DNA from: Planctomycetota bacterium
GTDB taxonomy: Bacteria > Planctomycetota > Planctomycetia > Planctomycetales > Planctomycetaceae
Direction of reading: 5' to 3'
Assembly: GCA_003669575.1 (NCBI GenBank)
Contig: QWOR01000299.1
Coordinates: forward strand, 1 to 15,048
Length of the DNA stretch: 15,048 nt
In this document: one piece after another, positions 1 to 6,557 of the stretch
Layout: each line of letters starts with the position of its first letter
How positions within the stretch are numbered: position 1 is the first letter of the stretch
Program-made: the position numbers and the translations under genes
The notes under the pieces: model-generated
What the model was told of the DNA's origin: nothing
Seen by the model: only the letters and a program-made list of their open reading frames with translations
Databases searched by the model: none

Positions 1-746
1 ACGAGCCCTGCGACGTTATCCGCTCGCACCCACTCGGGCTGGTAGTCGAGGTACCCGATGTTGTCGACTTCGAGGTACACCCCTTTCTCCGCAATGGGGA
101 GCAGGTTCTTCACACCGATGCGGTCGCCCAGATGACCAATGATGACCCCGGACAGGTTCGCCCCGAACTCTTCCAGCAGGGCAATCTGCTCCAGGGCGAG
201 TGTGCCCCAGCGCGTTGTATGCGTGGTGATCACCACATCGGTCTGCGCCTGAGCCAGCGCAGCTGCGCGAAAGACTCGCTCTTCAGCGGGCTTGATGAAG
301 TGGCGCCCCGTGCCGATCTCGCCAATGAAGCCCGCTCGGATGCCGGTGTCGCCGACTCCGACCTCGATCTCCTTGACGAGGACTTCGGCCAGTTCGCGAC
401 TACTCTTTTCAGCGACGATGGGTGGATAACCGAAATCGCGGTACCAGCCCGCCCCCATGAGGACATGAATCCCCATGCGTTCTGAAAACCTGGCCAGCCG
501 CTCCGGGTCGCGGCCGATCTCATCGAGAGTCACATCGCAGATCGTCTGGCCACCGAGTCGCTTAAACTCTTCGATTTCACCGGCCATCATCTCCTCATCG
601 TCGATGACGAGTTGATACCCATACCCCGGATAATGGTCCATGGCATCGAGAAAGAGATGCTCATGGGTATAAGTGACCCCCATCTCTTCGGGCCGGATCA
701 GGCCGCGAACGGTAATCACCTCGCGAGAGGCCCCATCATCACTCAT
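1..746 (-). CDS. Php-like phosphotriesterase family hydrolase, 3' part outside window
   Basis: This is a binuclear-metal amidohydrolase (TIM barrel) of the phosphotriesterase family, closest in pattern to E. coli Php rather than to organophosphate-degrading enzymes. The visible 248 residues contain the strand-1 metal pair THEH (H28, H30), GEIGTG with E143 where other members have a carboxylated bridging lysine, TTHTTRWG with H176, and IGHLGDR with H205. The last metal-binding Asp would lie beyond the left edge, so the gene is cut by the window and is not visibly broken. The start at 744-746 is fixed by AGGAG at 755-759, eight bases upstream. It is divergent from the dehydrogenase at 938. Many homologues are called phosphotriesterase but have lactonase or unknown activity, so the physiological substrate is unknown. 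Family assignment is firm, substrate is not. Confidence 0.9.
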   Translation of the reverse strand, partial: MSDDGASREVITVRGLIRPEEMGVTYTHEHLFLDAMDHYPGYGYQLVIDDEEMMAGEIEEFKRLGGQTICDVTLDEIGRDPERLARFSERMGIHVLMGAGWYRDFGYPPIVAEKSSRELAEVLVKEIEVGVGDTGIRAGFIGEIGTGRHFIKPAEERVFRAAALAQAQTDVVITTHTTRWGTLALEQIALLEEFGANLSGVIIGHLGDRIGVKNLLPIAEKGVYLEVDNIGYLDYQPEWVRADNVAGL

Positions 747-754
747 CGGATCTA

Positions 755-759
755 CTCCT
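755..759 (-). promoter_or_regulatory. Shine-Dalgarno of the phosphotriesterase-family gene
   Basis: AGGAG on the minus strand sits 8 bases before the ATG at 746-744. It is one of only two strong Shine-Dalgarno sites in the window and decides the start of this gene, which runs off the left edge. Confidence 0.7.
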
Positions 760-888
760 GTCAGCGAACTCCGCGTTGTTACCTCGAGTTGAGCGAGGAG
801 TGAAGTATAACCCTCCGCCCCTGCGAGGCGTCCATGCCATGGGAATCGAGCAGCATTGATGAGAACTGATTGCTCCGATTCGATCGAG

Positions 889-894
889 TTGACA
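889..894 (+). promoter_or_regulatory. Possible -35 element upstream of the SDR gene
   Basis: A perfect TTGACA lies 43 bases before the SDR start codon. The hexamer 17 bases downstream (TCTCAC at 912-917) is a poor -10, so this is only a weak promoter candidate. On the opposite strand, TATACT at 809-804 could serve as the -10 of the divergent phosphotriesterase gene, but its best -35 (TGGACG, 834-829) is at an unfavourable 19-base spacing. Confidence 0.2.
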
Positions 895-937
895 CAATTC
901 ACACCTTCTCTTCTCACGCATCTCCGCGAGACAACAC

Positions 938-1735
938 ATGGCTGCTGAAACTGCTCTGGTTACTGGTGCTTCTTCTGGAATCGGAGAGGCACTGGCAGAA
1001 CTCTTCGCCCGTGACAAATCGTCATTGATTCTCGTCGCGCGCAGCCAGGACAAGTTGCAGGCACTCGCAGATCGACTGGCGAAAGCCTACGGAATCCAGA
1101 CGCTGGTGATTCCGTGTGACCTTTCTGAACCGGGAGCCGCTCAACGAGTCTTCGAAGCGGTGATGGCTGCAGGCTGGACGGTTGATTGTCTGGTGAATAA
1201 CGCGGGTTTCGGTGGCATGGGGTACTTTGACGAGATTCCCGAAGCCGAGATGTCTTCGATGTTGCAAGTGAACATCGTGGCCTTAAGCCAGCTGACCCGT
1301 TTGTTCATGCCTGGCATGGTGGCCCGCAAGAGAGGTCGCATCCTGAACCTGGCGTCGACAGCCGCCTTCCAGCCGGGCCCCAACGCCGCGACCTATTACG
1401 CGTCGAAGGCCTATGTCTGGTATCTCAGCGAAGGTCTGCAAACCGAAATGGCGGGAACTGGTGTCACAGTCACGTGTCTGGCACCAGGTCCGACAAGAAC
1501 GAATTTTGGCGAGGTTTCCAAAATGGACACCACCCGCATTTTTCAGTGGAACTCGATGGAAACGGCCCCGGTCGCATTGGCCGGCTACAACGCGATGCGT
1601 GCGGGCCGTACTCTGGTGGTTCCAGGTTTCTTTAATAAGGCTTTGTTCTGGGCTTCCAAGTACAGCCTCTGGGCCATTGTCAAACAGGTCATGAAGAACA
1701 TCATGCAACCTCTGGGACCACGCAAGACGGCCTAG
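938..1735 (+). CDS. Short-chain dehydrogenase/reductase (classical SDR)
   Basis: A 265-residue NAD(P)-dependent oxidoreductase with a Rossmann fold, complete for the classical SDR family. The cofactor motif TGASSGIG is at residues 9-16, NNAG at 87-90, and the catalytic tetrad is N112, S140, Y153 and K157 (YYASK). The PG motif after the active site (APGPTRT) is also present. The short C-terminal tail has hydrophobic stretches (FFNKALFWASKYSLWAIV) that may contact the membrane or a greasy substrate. The overall pattern recalls the broad COG0300/DltE-like group, whose members act on varied carbonyl or alcohol substrates, so no specific reaction is assigned. There is no clear Shine-Dalgarno. It converges on the 156-residue gene, with only 12 bases between the two stop codons and no hairpin between them. 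Confidence 0.92.
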   Translation: MAAETALVTGASSGIGEALAELFARDKSSLILVARSQDKLQALADRLAKAYGIQTLVIPCDLSEPGAAQRVFEAVMAAGWTVDCLVNNAGFGGMGYFDEIPEAEMSSMLQVNIVALSQLTRLFMPGMVARKRGRILNLASTAAFQPGPNAATYYASKAYVWYLSEGLQTEMAGTGVTVTCLAPGPTRTNFGEVSKMDTTRIFQWNSMETAPVALAGYNAMRAGRTLVVPGFFNKALFWASKYSLWAIVKQVMKNIMQPLGPRKTA

Positions 1736-1747
1736 CGGGCTGCGTGA

Positions 1748-2218
1748 TCAATCCCCGACGGCGACGAATTGTCCCTGTAGCCTCGACACGGCGTCACCTG
1801 CGTTCATGTTGAACAGGGCCTTGCCACCGGTGCCCCATTGACCCTGCTGGTAATGAAAAACAGCACAGGCATCACGCACGGTTCCGACAGCGGCGACATC
1901 CTCCATGTCACCGCCTTCGATCGCTTCGAAGTGGAGCTCAATCGAAACGAAGGCGGTCAGGAGCCCGGTACGGGCTTCACGAGCCCAGGCCACTTCGGGT
2001 TGCCATTCGCACTTGACCCAGCGCAGCCCGCGCGGCTTCCCGGACTGCGCGGCCAAATCGAAGAACCGGGCTTCGAGCGACTCACGTTGCAGCCGGAACG
2101 ATTCGCGGGCCTGCTTGACCTCCCGCTTCTTCATCCAGCGGGCCAGAGGAACAGCTGCAACGAATGCCACAGCTGTCGCACCGGCGAAACCAACGAGAGC
2201 CAACAACCCGGATGACAT
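1748..2218 (-). CDS. Membrane-anchored hypothetical protein, 156 aa
   Basis: I do not recognise a named family. The protein begins with one hydrophobic helix (about residues 4-27), followed by a basic charged segment (MKKREVKQARESFRLQRESLEARF) that may form a short amphipathic helix or coiled coil. A compact mixed domain of about 100 residues follows, with tryptophans in WVKCEWQPEVAW and WGTGGKALFNM. The globular part begins just after the anchor, so the protein is probably tethered, with the basic flank facing the cytoplasm. The start at 2216-2218 has AAAGG (2225-2229) six bases upstream. It lies 89 bp downstream of the zinc-ribbon/TPR-like gene on the same strand and may be its operon partner. 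Coding confidence rests on length, the ribosome site and the sensible membrane-anchor architecture. Confidence 0.75.
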   Translation of the reverse strand: MSSGLLALVGFAGATAVAFVAAVPLARWMKKREVKQARESFRLQRESLEARFFDLAAQSGKPRGLRWVKCEWQPEVAWAREARTGLLTAFVSIELHFEAIEGGDMEDVAAVGTVRDACAVFHYQQGQWGTGGKALFNMNAGDAVSRLQGQFVAVGD

Positions 2219-2307
2219 ACCAAGCCTTTATGGGCGAACCAGGAGAAATTCGAACAAGTTCAGATGCAAAGCAACACCGTGCATAAGGGCCGAGACACGG
2301 TACCCCG

Positions 2308-4842
2308 TCACTTCACATTCATGGCCTGGATTCCCTCGAGAAATCCCAGATAGGTCGTCGCCCGGTCAGTCGAGGGAAGGGAGCGATCCTCGTCGATCAG
2401 CTTCCAGAGTTCGGGGCCTTTGTTGTTGAGAATTGCCCAACCCGCTAGCAGATGCATGGCATCCTCGCGAATCGTCGGCTCAAACAACCGTTGCACAAAG
2501 GTGTACGAGTCGGTGACCGATTTCTCTGCGAGCGCGCTCGCCAGAGTCAGAACGTGACGGTCAATCAGATTGCGGTCCATCAGAGTGTTCACGTACAGCG
2601 GTTTCAGCTCTTCCGCCGCCTTGCGGAAGTCTCCTGAGGTCGCCAATTGAGTTGACTTCGCCAAAGCACCGTACGTGCGTTCTGCTTTTTCGATCGCCTG
2701 TTGTTCCTTGGGCGTGAACTCGCTCCATCTGTCCTTCAGAATCTCTTCTTTGCCCATGGCCAGAGCGATGTAATAGAACTCGACGACCAATGCTTCGTCG
2801 GAGCGATAGGGCTCTCGACGCGACTCCTCGACATGGTCGAAATCCTGAATGAACTTCCAGACATCTGCAAAGAGTCCAAATCTCATCGAGCGCCGGAGCA
2901 GTGTCTGCTGAATCGCGAAACGGGCATTCGTGACCTTGAGAAGATCTTCACATTGGGCACGATACTGACTGAGTGCGCGTCGCTTCTTGTTGCTGTCATC
3001 ACCCAGACCGAGTTCCTGTCCCAGCTGCTGAGCGACATCGGTGCCTTTCGTACTCCGTTCGACCAGCGACCGAACCAGTGCCGGGCTGGGACTGACAGAG
3101 CGGAGCATGTCCATCGCCTGCATCTGATTGGCCCAACCGCCCGCGGTGTCGCCAAGCTTCATCTTCAAATTCGCGATATCGGCAAATGCGAGGGCCAGTG
3201 ATGTTGCGGGGCCAGGGTCGGGAAGCCCGCCGTACGGAGCCCCCTTGCTTTCATAGATGGCTTTCATCCCCGGAGCTGCAGCAGGCGGGGGGATTTTTGT
3301 TGTCGCCAGCAGCTGTTCGATCTCCGTCACCTGAGCGGCGGTGACGCTCTTTTCCTTGAGCATCAAACGCACTTCCGCAGATGCGACCTGCATGCGTACT
3401 TTGGCGGTCAGATCGGCTTCCGCAATCGCCGCTTTGAGCTTGTTGGCGGCCACAGCATCCGACTTGGCAACCAGACGCGAAGTCATCATCCCTGCACACG
3501 CGGCCAGCGAAGCGTCACGCGTCACCACATCGGGAGCGGCACGCGACCAGGACAGAGCCAAGTCCCATTGCTGCTGATGGCACAGATCGATGGTCGCGGC
3601 AATCCACAGGGGCTTGCCGCACAACTCCAGATGGCTCAATGACTGCTCTTTGGCGAAAGCAAACGTACCCTGCTCGATGCTGGCCCGCCAGATCTCAGAC
3701 AGCGCCGCTCGAGTGTCGACATCATGCTTGTTGAACCTGTCCAGCAGGGCGACCGCATCGGGTGTGCGATCGAACCGCACCAGAGTGGCAGCGAGAATGG
3801 CGACCGCATCCAGGTGTGATCGCAGAATGTCGGGATGCTTTGCGGCATGGGACACCGCTTCCTGCAGGGCTGCTTCAGCGCCCGCTTTATCTCCCGCTGC
3901 CAGCTTCATTTGAGCCAGCACTGCCAGCGGCTCGATGGCGTATTGCTGTCCACCAGCGCCGACTTTGGCGATCTGTTCCTGGGCCCCCGTCAGATCACCC
4001 TTAGTCAGCAAGGCCTGGGCTGCCAGTTGACGGCCATAGGGTTTACTGCGGAACTCGGGCTTCTGTGTGACTTTCAGAATCTCCTGCAGGGAGAGCTTTT
4101 CGATCTCTTCGATCGTGCTGACCACATGTTTCGGCGGAATGACGACGACATTCGCGAGCGTGCCATTTTCCGGGGTGTTCTCCACGGGAGTCGTGGGAGT
4201 GTTGGAGACCGTGGGCTTCGGTTTGGGCGCTTCCCGCAACAGGAACCACCACAGGGCTCCCCCGACGACACCGATTCCGACGAGCGCAATGGCGGAGATC
4301 AGGCCCGTCGACATCCCCTTGGGCTTCTCGGGTTCCGCTTTGACGACGGGAGGCAGCTTGGGGGCCTTGAAGATCGGCAGCTTGCAGCTGGGGTTACAGC
4401 ATTTCACATCCTTGCCCGCTTGCGACGGGCCGATGTAGCCGACGGTCTCACACATCGGGCATTTGACCTCGATGGTGCGCCCTTTGCCGGGCTTGATCGC
4501 GACAGCGGTGGCCTGCTTGTTGGCGAGTGGATCGACCTCAAACGGGTCGCTGTTGTCGGCTTGATGGTCTTCTTCCGGCTCTGGACGAGCCCGTACTGGG
4601 CCGGGACTTGCCGGCGATTTGGCGGCAGGGACTCCCCGCTGTGCGGGCGTGTCGGGACCAGGCTTCACAGGAGCAGCTGGTCGGCTGGTCCCAGCTGCAG
4701 AGGGACGAGTAGCGGGCCGGGCGGCGGGCTTGGCAGGAGCGGCCGACGGCTTCCCGGACATGGACGCTCCGCAGAACGGACAGTCCTCAACATCGTCCTC
4801 GAGGACCGATGCCTTGCAGGACGGACAGCTGCGAAACTCCAT
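2308..4842 (-). CDS. Large zinc-ribbon / transmembrane / TPR-like repeat protein, 844 aa
   Basis: Function is unknown; the architecture is clear. Residues 6-24 form a zinc ribbon (CPSC...CPFC). A Pro/Ala-rich linker follows (about 30-98). A second cysteine cluster at 128-153 (CPMC, then CC...C) has the look of another zinc-binding knuckle. One transmembrane helix lies at about 179-201. Beyond an acidic/proline linker, residues ~240-844 are helical with TPR-like alternation (for example LLTKGDLTGAQEQIAK and AAGDKAGAEAALQEA). The zinc ribbons would be cytoplasmic if the helix is a simple signal anchor, placing the solenoid in the periplasm; this is inference. The Shine-Dalgarno is weak (GAGAAAG, 4857-4851). 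A candidate promoter lies at 4929-4957. Likely a scaffold or protein-interaction factor typical of planctomycetes. Confidence 0.85.
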   Translation of the reverse strand: MEFRSCPSCKASVLEDDVEDCPFCGASMSGKPSAAPAKPAARPATRPSAAGTSRPAAPVKPGPDTPAQRGVPAAKSPASPGPVRARPEPEEDHQADNSDPFEVDPLANKQATAVAIKPGKGRTIEVKCPMCETVGYIGPSQAGKDVKCCNPSCKLPIFKAPKLPPVVKAEPEKPKGMSTGLISAIALVGIGVVGGALWWFLLREAPKPKPTVSNTPTTPVENTPENGTLANVVVIPPKHVVSTIEEIEKLSLQEILKVTQKPEFRSKPYGRQLAAQALLTKGDLTGAQEQIAKVGAGGQQYAIEPLAVLAQMKLAAGDKAGAEAALQEAVSHAAKHPDILRSHLDAVAILAATLVRFDRTPDAVALLDRFNKHDVDTRAALSEIWRASIEQGTFAFAKEQSLSHLELCGKPLWIAATIDLCHQQQWDLALSWSRAAPDVVTRDASLAACAGMMTSRLVAKSDAVAANKLKAAIAEADLTAKVRMQVASAEVRLMLKEKSVTAAQVTEIEQLLATTKIPPPAAAPGMKAIYESKGAPYGGLPDPGPATSLALAFADIANLKMKLGDTAGGWANQMQAMDMLRSVSPSPALVRSLVERSTKGTDVAQQLGQELGLGDDSNKKRRALSQYRAQCEDLLKVTNARFAIQQTLLRRSMRFGLFADVWKFIQDFDHVEESRREPYRSDEALVVEFYYIALAMGKEEILKDRWSEFTPKEQQAIEKAERTYGALAKSTQLATSGDFRKAAEELKPLYVNTLMDRNLIDRHVLTLASALAEKSVTDSYTFVQRLFEPTIREDAMHLLAGWAILNNKGPELWKLIDEDRSLPSTDRATTYLGFLEGIQAMNVK

Positions 4843-5199
4843 GGTGAATGCTTTCTCGAAGACATCGTGTCGAGAGGGAGACCTCCTCGGCGAAAGGAGA
4901 GAGAACCCCCGCCGTACGGCTCTCTCAAACTATAACACCCCCCCGACCGGCAGTGAACCACCGAACCGGAGTTCGCGGCGTGGATTGCCGTGTGGTATGT
5001 GAGTTAGACGTTTTCGACGGGTTGGAGTGCCAGCAATTCAGGCGATATTCGGAATTTCGTTGTGCGAATAACCATCGATTCGCTCGCTTTCTCCTCCTCC
5101 CTCCGAGAGCGGCCGGTGACAGCCTGTCGAGGCGTTGTGTATACCATTTCGCTACGAATACCAAGGTTTTGATGCTCGGTGATCACATATCTACATACC
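4843..5199. other. Intergenic region between LRR gene end and zinc-ribbon/TPR gene
   Basis: This stretch is downstream of the LRR gene and upstream of the 844-residue gene, both on the minus strand. It holds a candidate promoter (4929-4957), a C7 run (4938-4944) and a more AT-rich half (5003-5199). A 60-codon GTG-started reading frame (5186-5004, minus) is possible but has no supporting ribosome site or recognisable domain. No convincing terminator for the LRR gene was seen. Confidence 0.6.
4929..4957 (-). promoter_or_regulatory. Candidate sigma-70-type promoter of the 844-aa gene
   Basis: On the minus strand TTCACT (4957-4952) and TATAGT (4934-4929) are separated by exactly 17 bases, matching four and five of six consensus positions. 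Transcription would begin about 80 bases before the ATG at 4842. Support is by pattern and position only. Confidence 0.35.
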
Positions 5200-6513
5200 T
5201 CAGGGATTGTGAAAATCGGGAGCCGTCATCCGAGTATTCCTGGCCGACCAACTCTTGAGACTACTCATCGACGAAAGGTGAACACGAACCTCATCCCCCA
5301 CATCACATTCGTCCATCATCAGGGTCGATAGCCGGGGCAGCTTCACCAGCTGGGCGACTCCCGCCGAAGTGACCTTCGTTCTGGCGAGACTCAGAGTCTC
5401 CAAGGATGATATTTGGGAAATTGCTTGCATCATCGTGTCGTCGATCGGAGTGCCGTCGAGTTTCAATCTGTTCAACGGTGCTTTCATTCCCTTCAGCCCA
5501 GTTCCCGTAACACGCGTCCCGCTCAAGTCGAGAGCATGTAACATGGGGAGGTTCCTGATGTGCTGGACTCCTGCATCGGAAATCGGAGAGTCTCGCAGGA
5601 AAAGTAGCTGCAGAAACGGATGCCCTGTGAGTCCGCTGAGGAATTCGTCGCTGGTGTACGTCCCCGAGAGGTCCAGGCTCAGAAGAAATGGCAAACCTGA
5701 AACATTCCACTTGTCACCGGGCGAGAGGGAGCATTCTCGAATGTTCAGCACTGCTAAGCTTGGAGTGGATTTCAAAGACCGTAACGCGTCTTCGGAGAAT
5801 CGACACTTTTCAAAGGTCAAATGACCCAGCTGAAGATTCTGTGAGAGTGAAAGAATGTCCTGAGCATCGATGTCCGCATCATGAAACTCAACGCATTGTA
5901 GTCGGGTGAAACCACTCTCCTGAAGATAACGTCCGGGATTCTTAATCCCTGGCTGAAAGTGAACAAACGTGGGCACGTTGTCGCGTGACAGCAGAGGTCT
6001 CAGTCTGGCTGGGATGTTACGGAGCTGGAGCCATGAAAAGGTTGGCTCATCGTTCGAGTATGAGACACTGGCGACTTGCTGGAGTCGAGCTTGCCCCGCG
6101 AGTTGCTGCCGGTACACCCAATTCTGACCAATCAGAAATCCCGTCATCAGAATCGCAAACAGGGAGGGCAAGCAGCGAATCAGGATCGGGTATTTCGACA
6201 GCTGGGCGTTGCTGTTATCGGAGCGAGTCACTCGCTGGCCGATTTGATAACCCACCACCGAGATCATCGCACCCTGACAGAACAACACGGGTGCGAATAC
6301 CGGCGAACTCCAGATCGGATCATCCCCCGGGGAGCTCGATCCCGGAAAGATTGCCCGGAGGAACATCGAGTAATACACGACGGTCACCGTCGCCAGCACG
6401 ACGCCACCGCACGTAATCAATCCCAAGATCAAGAGCCGATGGCGATTACGGAACACTGCTCCCGCGAGCAGCCCGATACCGAGTGCCAGACAGACTCCCA
6501 GGAGCAGATTCAT
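5200..6513 (-). CDS. Four-helix membrane protein with C-terminal leucine-rich repeats, 437 aa
   Basis: The N-terminal third has four predicted transmembrane helices (about residues 2-21, 27-51, 71-93, 111-131). The rest, from about 200 to the end, is a run of roughly nine leucine-rich repeats of the bacterial ribonuclease-inhibitor-like type, for example LDLSGTRVTGTGLKGM and LSLARTKVTSAGVAQL. With an even number of helices, both ends should lie on the same side of the membrane. The reading frame is open back to a TTG at 6543, but the ATG at 6513 has GGAGGAG (6524-6518) four bases upstream, so I start there. It follows ileS by 44 bp on the same strand and is probably co-transcribed. Its DNA is visibly more AT-rich than ileS, which may mean faster evolution or acquisition. 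LRRs usually bind proteins; the ligand is unknown. Confidence 0.85.
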   Translation of the reverse strand: MNLLLGVCLALGIGLLAGAVFRNRHRLLILGLITCGGVVLATVTVVYYSMFLRAIFPGSSSPGDDPIWSSPVFAPVLFCQGAMISVVGYQIGQRVTRSDNSNAQLSKYPILIRCLPSLFAILMTGFLIGQNWVYRQQLAGQARLQQVASVSYSNDEPTFSWLQLRNIPARLRPLLSRDNVPTFVHFQPGIKNPGRYLQESGFTRLQCVEFHDADIDAQDILSLSQNLQLGHLTFEKCRFSEDALRSLKSTPSLAVLNIRECSLSPGDKWNVSGLPFLLSLDLSGTYTSDEFLSGLTGHPFLQLLFLRDSPISDAGVQHIRNLPMLHALDLSGTRVTGTGLKGMKAPLNRLKLDGTPIDDTMMQAISQISSLETLSLARTKVTSAGVAQLVKLPRLSTLMMDECDVGDEVRVHLSSMSSLKSWSARNTRMTAPDFHNP

Positions 6514-6517
6514 CCAT

Positions 6518-6524
6518 CTCCTCC
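6518..6524 (-). promoter_or_regulatory. Strong Shine-Dalgarno deciding the LRR gene start
   Basis: GGAGGAG on the minus strand lies 4 bases before the in-frame ATG at 6513. It overlaps an out-of-frame ATG at 6517 and would sit inside the coding region if the upstream TTG (6543) were used. This argues for the shorter 437-residue protein. Confidence 0.7.
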
Positions 6525-6557
6525 GCAACGCGAGTTCGGACAAGAGTTCCGGAACTA

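Noticed and set aside
3835..4935. 366-codon plus-strand frame opposite the zinc-ribbon/TPR gene
   Set aside because: Shadow frame; the minus strand has the zinc motifs, membrane helix and helical repeats.
5004..5186. 60-codon GTG-started minus-strand frame downstream of the LRR gene
   Set aside because: No ribosome site at a proper distance, no recognisable domain, and AT-rich intergenic-like DNA.
6514..6543. TTG-started 447-residue form of the LRR protein
   Set aside because: A GGAGGAG ribosome site directly precedes the in-frame ATG at 6513, so the longer form is unlikely.
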